Shown: positions 19,859 through 32,889 of the stretch, one piece after another
Numbering within the stretch: position 1 is the stretch's first letter
How the letters are laid out: the number at the start of each line of letters is the position of its first letter
Origin: Patiria miniata
Taxonomy: Eukaryota > Echinodermata > Asteroidea > Valvatida > Asterinidae
DNA length: 64,000 bases
NCBI RefSeq assembly: GCF_015706575.1
Contig: NW_024037074.1
Location: 1,550,001 to 1,614,000 of the forward strand
Direction of reading: 5' to 3'
Translations under genes and position numbers: made by a program
Notes under the pieces: model-generated
The model's database searches: none
Seen by the model: the letters and a program-made list of their open reading frames with translations, nothing else
Told to the model about the DNA's origin: nothing

Positions 19859-22800
19859 CCAAAACTTCAACGTTTTCCATAGCCGGCATCATCGAAAAAG
19901 TCAGTTTTTGACCCAAAAATCCGACTCGACCCAAATTGCTCAAAAGTTCACACAAGGTGCCTAGAGGCCAGAATTGAATTCCCTGAAGAGTTCATCTCAT
20001 TACATTCAGGATCCAGTGAGAAAACAAAACATTTTGGCTTTTTACAAAATGACCCTAAATTTCAACGTTTTCCACAGCCGGCATCATCGAAAAAGTCAGT
20101 TTTTGACCCAAAAATCCGACTCGACAAAAATTGCTCAAAAGTTCACAAAGGTGCCTACAGGCCAGAATTGAATTCCCTGAAGAGTTCAACTCATTACATT
20201 CAGATCCAGTGAGAAAACAAAACTTTTTGGCTTTTTACAAAATGCCCCTAAAATTTCAACGTTTTCCATAGCCGGCATCATCGAAAAAGTCAGTTTTTGA
20301 ACCAAAAATCCGACTCGACAAAAATTGCTCAAAAGTTCCCACGAGGTGCCTACAGGCCAGAATTGAATTCCCTGAAGAGTTCAACTCATTACATTCAGTA
20401 TCAGTGAGAAAAGAAAACAATTTGATTTAACAAAATGCCCCCAAAACTTCAACGTTTTCCATAGCCGGCATCATCAAAAAGTCAGTTTTTGACCAAAAAT
20501 CCGACTCGACAAAAATTGCTCAAAAGTTCACACGAGGTGCCTAGAGGCCAGAATTGAATTCCCTGCAGAGTTCAACTCATTACATTCAGTATCCAGTGAG
20601 AAAAGAAAACAATTTGATTAACCAAAATGCCCCGAAAACTTCAACGTTTTCCATTTCCGGCATCATCGAAAAAGTCAGTTTTTGACCCAAAAATCCGACT
20701 CGACAAAAATTGCTCAAAAGTTCACACGAGGTGCCTAGAGGCCAGAATTGAATTCCCTGAAGAGTTCAACTCATTACATTCAGTATCCAGTGAGAAAAAA
20801 ACATTTTGATTTAACACAAAATGCCCCAAACTTCAACGTTTTCCATAGCCGGCATCATCGAAAAAGTCAGTTTTTGAACCAAAAATCCGACTCTACAAAA
20901 ATTGCTCAAAAGTTCACACGAGGTGCCTAGAGGCCAGAATTGAATTACCTGAAGAGTTCAACTCATTACATTCAGTATCCAGTGAGAAAAGAAAATATTT
21001 GATTTAACCAAAATGCCCCTAAAACTTCAACGTTTTCCATAGCCGGCATCATCGAAAAAGTCAGTTTTTGAACCAAAAATCCGACTCGACAAAAATTGCT
21101 CAAAAGTTCCCACGAGGTGCCTACAGGCCAGAATTGAATTCCCTGAAGAGTTCAACTCATTACATTCAGTATCAAGTGAGAAAAGAAAAATTTGATTTAA
21201 CGGCAGTTTTTTCACCCAAAAATCCAACTCGACAAAATTGCTCAAAAGTTCCCACGAGGTGCCTAGAGGCCAGAATTGAATTCCCTGAAGAGTTCAACTC
21301 ATTACATTCAGTATCCAGTGAGAAAAGAAAACAATTTGATTTAACCAAAATGCCCCCAAAACTTCAACGTTTTCCATAGCCGGCATCATCGAAAAAGTCA
21401 GTTTTTGACCCAAAAATCCGACTCGACAAAAATTGCTCAAAAGTTCACACGAGGTGCCTAGAGGCCAGAATTGAATTCCCTGAAGAGTTCAACTCATTAC
21501 ATTCAGTATCCAGTGAGAAAACAAACTTTTTGGCTTTTTACAAAATGCCCCTCAAATTTCAACGTTTTCCATAGCCGGCATCATCGAAAAGGTCAGTTTT
21601 TGACCCAAAAATCCGACTCGACAAAAATTGCTCAAAAGTTCACACGAGGTGCCTAGAGGCCAGAATTGAATTCCCTGAAGAGTTCAACTCATTACATTCA
21701 GGATCCAGTGAGAAAACAAAACATTTTGGCTTTTTACAAAATGCCCCTAAAATTTCAACGTTTTCCATAGCCGGCATCATCGAAAAAGTCAGTTTTTGAC
21801 CCAAAAATCCGACCGACAAAAATTGCTCAAAAGTTCACACGAGGTGCCTAGAGGCCAGAATTGAATTCCCTGAAGAGTTCAACTCATTACATTCAGGATC
21901 CAGTGAGAAAACAAAACTTTTTGGCTTTTTACAAAAGCCCCTAAAATTTCAACGTTTTCCATAGCCGGCATCATCGAAAAAGTCAGTTTTTGACCCAAAA
22001 ATCCGACTCGACAAAAATTGCTCAAAAGTTCACACGAGGTGCCTAGAGGCCAGAATTGAATTCCCTGAAGAGTTCAACTCATTACATTCAGTATGCAGTG
22101 AGAAAACAAAACTTTTTGATTTTAACAAAATGCCCCCAAAACTTCAACGTTTTCCATAGCCGGCATCATCGAAAAAGTCAGTTTTTGACCCAAAAATCCG
22201 ACTCACAAAAATTGCTCAAAAGTTCACACGAGGTGCCTAGAGGCCAGAATTGAATTCCCTGAAGAGTTCAACTCATTACATTCAGTATCCAGTGAGAAAC
22301 CAAACTTTTTGGCTCTTTACAAAATGCCCCTAAAATTTCAACGTTTTCCATAGCCGGCATCATCGAAAAAGTCAGTTTTTGACCCAAAAATCCGACTCGA
22401 CAAAAATTGCTCAAAAGTTCACACGAGGTGCCTAGAGGCCAGAATTGAATTCCCTGAAGAGTTCAACTCATTACATTCACTATCCAGTGAGAAAAGAAAA
22501 CAATTTGATTTAACCAAATGCCCCCAAAACTTCAACGTTTTCCATAGCCGGCATCATCGAAAAAGTCAGTTTTTGACCCAAAAATCCGACTCGACAAAAA
22601 TTGCTCAAAAGTTCACACGAGGTGCCTAGAGGCCAGAATTGAATTCCCTGAAGAGTTCAACTCATTACATTCAGTATCAGTGAGAAAAGAAAACAATTTG
22701 ATTTAACCAAAATGCCCCCAAAACTTCAACGTTTTCCATAGCCGCATCATCGAAAAAGTCAGTTTTTGACCCAAAAATCCGACTCGACAAAAATTGCTCA

Positions 22801-25800
22801 AAATTTCACATGAGGTGCCTAGGGGCCAGAATTGAATTCCCTGAAGAGTTCAACTCATTACATTCAGTATCCATTGAGAAAAGAAAACATTTTGATTTCA
22901 ACAAAATGCCCCCAAAACTTCAACGTTTTCCATAGCCGGCATCATCGAAAAAGTCAGTTTTTGACCCAAAAATCCGACTCGACAAAAATTGCTCAAAAGT
23001 TCACACGAGGTGCCTAGAGGCCAGAATTGAATTCCCTGAAGAGTTCAACTCATTACATTCAGGATCCAGTGAGAAAACAAAACATTTTGGCTTTTTACAA
23101 AATGACCCTAAAATTTCAACGTTTCCCATAGCCGGCATCATCGAAAAAGTCAGTTTTTGACCCAAAAATCCGACTCGACAAAATTGCTCAAAAGTTCACA
23201 CAAGGTGCCTAGAGGCCAGAATTGAATTCCCTGAAGAGTTCAACTCATTACATTCAGTATCCAGTGAGAAAATAAAACTTTTTGATTTTAACAAAATGCC
23301 CCCAAAACTTCAACGTTTTCCATAGCCGGCATCATCAAAAAAGTCAGTTTTTGACCCAAAAATCCGACTCGACAAAAATTGCTCAAAATTTCACACGAGG
23401 TGCCTAGGGGCCAGAATTGAATTCCCTGAAGAGTTCAACTCATTACATTCAGTATCCAGTGAGAAAATAAAACTTTTTGATTTTTACAAAATGCCCCCAA
23501 AACTTCAACGTTTTCCATAGCCGGCATCATCAAAAAAGTCAGTTTTTGACCCAAAAATCCGACTCGACAAAAATTGCTCAAAAGTTCACACGAGGTGCCT
23601 AGAGGCCAGAATTGAATTCCCTGAAGAGTTCAACTCATTACATTCAGGATCCAGTGAGAAAACAAAACTGTTTGGCTTTTCACAAAATGCCCCGAAAATT
23701 TCAACGTTTTCCATAGCCGGCATCATCGAAAAAGTCAGTTTTTGACCCAAAAATCCGACCCGACAAAAATTGCTCAAAAGTTCACACGAGGTGCCTAGAG
23801 GCCAGAATTGAATTCCCTGAAGAGTTCAACTCATTACATTCAGTATCCAGTGAGAAAAGAAACATTTTGATTTAACCAAAATGCCCCTAAAACTTCAACG
23901 TTTTCCATAGCCGGCATCATCGAAAAAGTCAGTTTTTGACCCAAAAATCCAACTCGACAAAATTGCTCAAAAGTTCCCACGAGGTGCCTACAGGCCAGAA
24001 TTGAATTCCCTGAAGAGTTCAACTCATTACATTCAGTATCCAGTGAGAAAAGAAAACATTTTGATTTTACCAAATGCCCCCAAAACTTCAACGTTTTCCA
24101 TAGCCGGCATCATCGAAAAAGTCAGTTTTTGACCCAAAATCCGACCCGACAAAAATTGCTCAAAAGTTCACACGAGGTGCCTAGAGGCCAGAATTGAATT
24201 CCCTGAAGAGTTCAACTCATTACATTCAGTATCCAGTGAGAAAAGAAAACATTTTGATTTAACCAAATGCCCCTAAAACTTCAACGTTTTCCATAGCCGG
24301 CATCATCGAAAAAGTCAGTTTTTGAACCAAAAATCCGACTCGACAAAAATTGCTCAAAAGTTCCCACGAGGTGCCTACAGGCCAGAATTGAATTCCCTGA
24401 AGAGTTCAACTCATTACATTCAGTATCAGTGAGAAAAGAAAACAATTTGATTTAACCAAAATGCCCCCAAAACTTCAACGTTTTCCATAGCCGGCATCAT
24501 CGAAAAAGTCAGTTTTTGACCCAAAAATCCGACTCGACAAAAATTGCTCAAAAGTTCACACGAGGTGCCTAGAGGCCAGAATTGAATTCCCTGAAGAGTT
24601 CAACTCATTACATTCAGGTTCCAGTGAGAAAACAAAACATTTTGGCTTTTTACAAAATGCCCCTAAAATTTCAACGTTTTCCACAGCCGGCATCATCGAA
24701 AAAGTCAGTTTTTGACCCAAAAATCCGACTCGACAAAAATTGCTCAAAAGTTCACACAAGGTGCCTAGAGGCCAGAATTGAATTCCCTGAAAAGTTCAAC
24801 TCATTACATTCAGTATCCAGTGAGAAAATAAAACTTTTTGATTTTAACAAAATGCCCCCAAAACTTCAACGTTTTCCATAGCCGGCATCATCAAAAAAGT
24901 CAGTTTTTGACCCAAAAATCCGACTCGACAAAATTGCTCAAAAGTTCACACGAGGTGCCTAGAGGCCAGAATTGAATTCCCTGAAGAGTTCAACTCATTA
25001 CATTCAGTATCCAGTGAGAAAAGAAACAATTTGATTTAACCAAAATGCCCGAAAACTTCAACGTTTTCCATTCCGGCATCATCGAAAAAGTCAGTTTTTG
25101 ACCCAAAAATCCGACTCAACAAAAATTGCTCAAAAGTTCACACGAGGTGCCTAGAGGCCAGAATTGAATTCCCTGAAGAGTTCAACTCATTACATTCAGT
25201 ATCCAGTGAGAAAAGAAAACATTTTGATTTAACCAAATGCCCCAAAACTTCAACGTTTTCCATAGCCGGCATCATCGAAAAAGTCAGTTTTTGAACCAAA
25301 AATCGGACTCGACAAAAATTGCTCAAAAGTTCACACGAGGTGCCTAGAGGCCAGAATTGAATTCCCTGAAGAGTTCAACTCATTACATTCAGTATCCAGT
25401 GAGAAAAGAAACATTTTGATTTAACCAAAATGCCCCTAAAACTTCAACGTTTTCCATAGCCGGCATCATCGAAAAAGTCAGTTTTTGAACCAAAAATCCG
25501 ACTCGACAAAAATTGCTCAAAAGTTCCCACGAGGTGCCTACAGGCCAGAATTGAATTCCCTGAAGAGTTCAACTCATTACATTCAGTATCAAGTGAGAAA
25601 AGAAAACAATTTGATTTAACAGGCAGTTTTTCACCCAAAAATCCAACTCGACAAAATTGCTCAAAAGTTCCCACGAGGTGCCTAGAGGCCAGAATTGAAT
25701 TCCCTAAGAGTTCAACTCATTACATTCAGTATCCAGTGAGAAAACAAAACAATTTGATTGAACCAAAATGCCCCAAAAACTTCAACGTTTTCCATAGCCG

Positions 25801-28800
25801 GCATCATCGAAAAAGTCAGTTTTTGACCCAAAAATCCGACTCGACCCAAATTGCTCAAAAGTTCACACAAGGTGCCTAGAGGCCAGAATTGAATTCCCTG
25901 AAGAGTTCATCTCATTACATTCAGGATCCAGTGAGAAAACAAAACATTTTGGCTTTTTACAAAATGACCCTAAAATTTCAACGTTTTCCACAGCCGGCAT
26001 CATCGAAAAAGTCAGTTTTTGACCCAAAAATCCGACTCGACAAAAATTGCTCAAAAGTTCACAAAAGGTGCCTACAGGCCAGAATTGAATTCCCTGAAGA
26101 GTTCAACTCATTACATTCAGGATCCAGTGAGAAAACAAAACTTTTTGGCTTTTTACAAAATGACCCTAAAATTTCAACGTTTTCCATAGCCGGCATCATC
26201 GAAAAAGTCAGTTTTTGAACCAAAAATCCGACTCGACAAAAATTGCTCAAAAGTTCCCACGAGGTGCCTACAGGCCAGAATTGAATTCCCTGAAGAGTTC
26301 AACTCATTACATTCAGTATCAAGTGAGAAAAGAAAACATTTGATTTAACCAAAATGCCCCCAAAACTTCAACGTTTTCCATAGCCGGCATCATCAAAAAA
26401 GTCAGTTTTTGACCCAAAAATCCGACTCGACAAAAATTGCTCAAAAGTTCACACGAGTGCCTAGAGGCCAGAATTGAATTCCCTGCAGAGTTCAACTCAT
26501 TACATTCAGTATCCAGTGAGAAAAGAAAACAATTTGATTTAACCAAATGCCCCGAAAACTTCAACGTTTTCCATTCCGGCATCATCGAAAAAGTCAGTTT
26601 TTGACCCAAAAATCCGACTCGACAAAAATTGCTCAAAAGTTCACACGAGGTGCCTAGAGGCCAGAATTGAATTACCTGAAGAGTTCAACTCATTACATTC
26701 AGTATCCAGTGAGAAAAGAAAACATTTTGATTTAACCAAAATGCCCCCAAAACTTCAACGTTTTCCATAGCCGGCATCATCGAAAAAGTCAGTTTTTGAA
26801 CCAAAAATCCGACTCGACAAAAATTGCTCAAAAGTTCACACGAGGTGCCTAGAGGCCAGAATTGAATTACCTGAAGAGTTCAACTCATTACATTCAGTAT
26901 CCAGTGAGAAAAGAAAATATTTTGATTTAACCAAATGCCCCTAAAACTTCAACGTTTTCCATAGCCGGCATCATCGAAAAAGTCAGTTTTTGAACCAAAA
27001 ATCCGACTCGACAAAAATTGCTCAAAAGTTCCCACGAGGTGCCTACAGGCCAGAATTGAATTCCCTGAAGAGTTCAACTCATTACATTCAGTATCAAGTG
27101 AGAAAAGAAAACAATTTGATTGAACAGGCAGTTTTTCACCCAAAATCCAACTCGACAAAAATTGCTCAAAAGTTCCCACGAGGTGCCTAGAGGCCAGAAT
27201 TGAATTCCCTTAAGAGTTCAACTCATTACATTCAGTATCCAGTGAGAAAAGAAAACAATTTGATTTAACCAAAATGCCCCCAAAACTTCAACGTTTTCCA
27301 TAGCCGGCATCATCGAAAAAGTCAGTTTTTGACCCAAAAATCCGACTCGACAAAAATTGCTCAAAAGTTCACACGAGGTGCCTAGAGGCCAGAATTGAAT
27401 TCCCTGAAGTGTTCATCTCATTACATTCAGGATCCAGTGAGAAAAAAAACATTTTGGCTTTTTACAAAATGACCCTAAAATTTCAACGTTTTCCCAGCCG
27501 GCATCATCGAAAAAGTCAGTTTTTGACCCAAAAATCCGACTCGACAAAAATTGCTCAAAAGTTCACACAAGGTGCCTAGAGGCCAGAATTGAATTCCCTG
27601 AAGAGTTCAACTCATTACATTCAGTATCCAGTGAGAAAAGAAAACTTTTTGATTTTAACAAAATGCCCCAAAACTTCAACGTTTTCCATAGCCGGCATCA
27701 TCAAAAAAGTCAGTTTTTGACCCAAAAATCCGACTTGACAAAAATTGCTCAAAAGTTCACACGAGGTGCCTAGAGGCCAGAATTGAATTCCCTGAAGAGT
27801 TCAACTCATTACATTCAGTATCCAGTGAGAAACAAAACTTTTTGGCTTTTTACAAAATGCCCCTAAAATTTCAACGTTTTCCATAGCCGGCATCATCGAA
27901 AAGGTCAGTTTTTGACCCAAAAATCCGACTCGACAAAAATTGCTCAAAAGTTCACACGAGGTGCCTAGAGGCCAGAATTGAATTCCCTGAAGAGTTCAAC
28001 TCATTACATTCAGGATCCAGTGAGAAAACAAAACTTTTTGGCTTTTTACAAAAGGCCCCTAAAATTTCAACGTTTTCCATAGCCGGCATCATCGAAAAAG
28101 TCAGTTTTTGACCCAAAAATCCGACCCGACAAAAATTGCTCAAAAGTTCCACGAGGTGCCTAGAGGCCAGAATTGAATTCCCTGAAGAGTTCAACTCATT
28201 ACATTCAGTATCCAGTGAGAAAAGAAACTTTTTGATTTTAACAAAATGCCCCCAAAACTTCAACGTTTTCCATAGCCGGCATCATCGAAAAAGTCAGTTT
28301 TTGACCCAAAAATCCGACTCGACAAAATTGCTAAAAAGTTCACACGAAGTGCCTAGAGGCCAGAATTGAATTCCCTGAAGAGTTCAACTCATTACATTCA
28401 GTATCCAGTGAGAAAAGAAAACATTTTGATTTAACCAAAATGCCCCCAAAACTTCAACGTTTTCCATAGCCGGCATCATCGAAAACGTCAGTTTTTGACC
28501 GAAAAATCCGACTCGACAAAAATTGCTCAAAAGTTCACACGAGGTGCCTAGAGGCCAGAATTGAATTCCCTGAAGAGTTCAACTCATTACATTCAGTATG
28601 CAGTGAGAAAACAAAACTTTTTGATTTTAAGAAAATGCCCCAAAACTTCAACGTTTTCCATAGCCGGCATCATCGAATAAGTCAGTTTTTGACCCAAAAT
28701 CCGACTCAACAAAAATTGCTCAAAAGTTCACGCGAGGTGCCTAGAGGCCAGAATTGAATTCCCTGAAGAGTTCAACTCATTACATTCAGTATCCAGTGAG

Positions 28801-31800
28801 AAACCAAACTTTTTGGCTTTTTACAAAATGCCCCTAAAATTTCAACGTTTTCCATAGCCGGCATCATTGAAAAAGTCAGTTTTTGAACCAAAAATCCGAC
28901 TCGACAAAAATTGCTCCAAAGTTCACACGAGGTGCCTAGAGGCCAGAATTGAATTCCCTGAAGAGTTCAACTCATTACATTCACTATCAGTGAGAAAAGA
29001 AAACAATTTGATTTAACCAAATGCCCCCAAAACTTCAACGTTTTCCATAGCCCGCATCATCGAAAAAGTCAGTTTTTGACCCAAAAATCCGACTCTACAA
29101 AATTGCTCAAAAGTTCACACGAGGTGCCTAGAGGCCAGAATTGAATTCCCTGAAGAGTTCAACTCATTACATTCAGTATCAGTGAGAAAAGAAAACAATT
29201 TGATTTAACCAAAATGCCCCCAAAACTTCAACGTTTTCCATAGCCCGCATCATCGAAAAAGTCAGTTTTTGACCCAAAAATCCGACTCGACAAAAATTGC
29301 TCAAAATTTCACATGAGGTGCCTAGGGGCCAGAATTGAATTCCCTGAAGAGTTCAACTCATTACATTCAGTATCCATTGAGAAAAGAAAACATTTTGATT
29401 TCAACAAAATGCCCCCAAAACTTCAACGTTTTCCATAGCCGGCATCATCGAAAAAGTCAGTTTTTGACCCAAAAATCCGACTTGACAAAAATTGCTCAAA
29501 AGTACACACGAGGTGCCTAGGGCCAGAATTGAATTCCCTGAAGAGTTCAACTCATTACATTCAGGATCCAGTGAGAAAAGAAAACTTTTTGGCTTTTTAC
29601 AAAATGCCCCTAAAACTTCAACGTTTTCCATAGCCGGCATCATCGAAAAAGTCAGTTTTTGACCCAAAAATCCGACTCGACAAAAATTGCTCAAAAGTTC
29701 ACACGAGGTGCTTAGAGGCCAGAATTGAATTCCCTGAAGAGTTCAACTCATTACATTCAGTATCCAGTGAGAAAACAAAACTTTTTGGCTTTTTACAAAA
29801 TGCCCCTAAAATTTCAACGTTTTCCATAGCCGGCATCATCGAAAAAGTCAGTTTTTGACCCAAAAATCCGACTCGACAAAAATTGCTCAAAAGTTCACAC
29901 GAGGTGCCTAGAGGCCAGAATTGAATTCCCTGAAGAGTTCAACTCATTACATTCAGGATCCAGTGAGAAAACAAAACTTTTTGGCTTTTTACAAAATGCC
30001 CCTAAAGTTTCAACGTTTTCCATAGCCGGCATCAACGAAAAAGTCAGTTTTTGACCCAAAAATCCACTCGACAAAAATTGCTCAAAAGTTCCCACGAGGT
30101 GCCTACAGGCCAGAATTGAATTCCCTGAAGAGTTCAACTCATTACATTCAGTATCGAGTGAAAAAACAAAACTTTTTGATTTTAACAAAATGCCCCCAAA
30201 ACTTCAACGTTTTCCATAGCCGGCATCATCGAAAAAGTCAGTTTTTGACCCAAAAATCCGACTCGACAAAAATTGCTCAAAAGTTCACACGAGTTGCCTA
30301 GAGGCCAGAATTGATTCCCTGAAGAGTTCAACTCATTACATTCAGTATCCAGTGAGAAAAGAAAAACAATTTGATTTAACCAAAATGCCCCCAAAACTTC
30401 AACGTTTTCCATAGCCGGCATCATCGAAAAAGTCAGTTTTTGACCCAAAAATCCGACTCGACAAAATTGCTCAAAAGTTCACACGAGATGCCTAGAGGCC
30501 AGAATTGAATTCCCTGAAGAGTTCATCTCATTACATTCAGGATCCAGTGAGAAAACAAAACATTTTGGCTTTTTACAAAATGACCCTAAAATTTCAACGT
30601 TTTCCACAGCCGGCATCATCGAAAAAGTCAGTTTTTGACCCAAAAATCCGACTTGACAAAAATTGCTCAAAAGTACACACGAGGTGCCTAGGGGCCAGAA
30701 TTGAATTCCCTGAAGAGTTCAACTCATTACATTCAGGATCCAGTGAGAAAACAAAACTTTTTGGCTTTTTACAAAATGCCCCTAAAACTTCAACGTTTTC
30801 CATAGCCGGCATCATCGAAAAAGTCAGTTTTTGACCCAAAAATCCGACTCGACAAAAATTGCTCAAAAGTTCACACGAGGTGCTTAGAGGCCAGAATTGA
30901 ATTCCCTGAAGAGTTCAACTCATTACATTCAGTATCCAGTGAGAAAACAAACTTTTTGGCTTTTTACAAAATGCCCCTAAAATTTCAACGTTTTCCATAG
31001 CCGGCATCATCGAAAAAGTCAGTTTTTGACCCAAAAATCCGACTCGACAAAAATTGCTCAAAAGTTCACACGAGGTGCCTAGAGGCCAGAATTGAATTCC
31101 CTGAAGAGTTCAACTCATTACATTCAGGATCCAGTGAGAAAACAAAACTTTTTGGCTTTTTACAAAATGCCCCTAAAGTTTCAACGTTTTCCATAGCCGG
31201 CATCAACGAAAAAGTCAGTTTTTGACCCAAAAATCCAACTCGACAAAAATTGCTCAAAAGTTCCCACGAGGTGCCTAGAGGCCAGAATTGAATTCCCTGA
31301 AGAGTTCAACTCATTACATTCAGTATCGAGTGAGAAAACAAAACTTTTTGATTTTAACAAAATGCCCCCAAAACTTCAACGTTTTCCATAGCCGGCATCA
31401 TCGAAAAAGTCAGTTTTTGACCCAAAAATCCGACTCGACAAAAATTGCTCAAAAGTTCACACGAGGTGCCTAGAGGCCAGAATTGAATTCCCTGAAGAGT
31501 TCAACTCATTACATTCAGTATCCAGTGAGAAAAGAAAAACAATTTGATTTAACCAAAATGCCCCCAAAACTTCAACGTTTTCCATAGCCGGCATCATCGA
31601 AAAAGTCAGTTTTTGACCCAAAAATCCGACTCGACAAAAATTGCTCAAAAGTTCACACGAGGTGCCTAGAGGCCAGAATTGAATTCCCTGAAGAGTTCAT
31701 CTCATTACATTCAGGATCCAGTGAGAAAATAAAACTTTTTGATTTTAACAAAATGCCCCCAAAACTTCAACGTTTTCCATAGCCGGCATCATCAAAAAAG

Positions 31801-32889
31801 TCAGTTTTTGACCCAAAATCTGACTGGACAAAAATTGCTCAAAATTTCACATGAGGTGCCTAGGGGCCAGAATTGAATTCCCTGAAGAGTTCAACTCATT
31901 ACATTCAGGATCCAGTGAGAAAACAAAACTTTTTGGCTTTTTACAAAATGCCCCTAAAATTTCAAAGTTTTCTATAGCCGGCATCATCGAAAAAGTCAGT
32001 TTTGACCCAAAAATCCGACTCGACAAAAATTGCTCAAGAGTTCACACGAGGTGCCTAGAGGCCAGAATTGAATTCCCTGAAGAGTTCAACTCATTACATT
32101 CAGTATCCAGTGAAAAAAAGAAACTTTTTGATTTTACAAAATGCCCCCAAAACTTCAACGTTTTCCATAGCCGGCATCATCGAAAAAGTCAGTTTTTGAC
32201 CCAAAAATCGTACTCGACAAAAAATGCTCAAAAGTTTACACAAGGTGCCTAGAAGCCAGAATTGAATTCCCTGAAGAGTTCAACTCATTACATTCAGTAT
32301 CAAGTGAGAAAACAAAACTTTTTGGCTTTTTACAAAATGCCCCTAATATTTCAACGTTTTCCATAGCTAGCATCATCGAAAAAAGTCAGTTTTTGACCCA
32401 AAAATCCTACTCGACAAAAATGCTCAAAAGTTTACACAAGGTGCCTAGAGGCCAGAATTGATTTCCCTGAAGAGTTCAACTTATTACATTCAATATCCAG
32501 TGAGAAAAGAAAACTTTTTGATTTTTACAAAATGCCCCCAAAACTTCAACGTTTTCCATAGCTAGCATCATCGAAAAAAGTCAGTTTTTGACCCAAAAAT
32601 CCGACTCGACAAAAATTGCTAAAAAGTACACACGAAGTGCCTAGAGGCCAGAATTGAATTCCCTGAAGAGTTCAACTCATTACATTCAGTATCCAGTGAG
32701 AAAAGAAAACATTTTGATTTAACCAAAATGCCCCCAAACTTCAACGTTTTCCATAGCCGGCATCATCGAAAACGTCAGTTTTTGACCGAAAAATCCGACT
32801 CGACAACAATTGCTCAAAAGTTCACACGAGGTGCTTAGAGGCCAGAATTGAATTCCCTGAAGAGTTCAACTCATTACATTCAGTATGCA

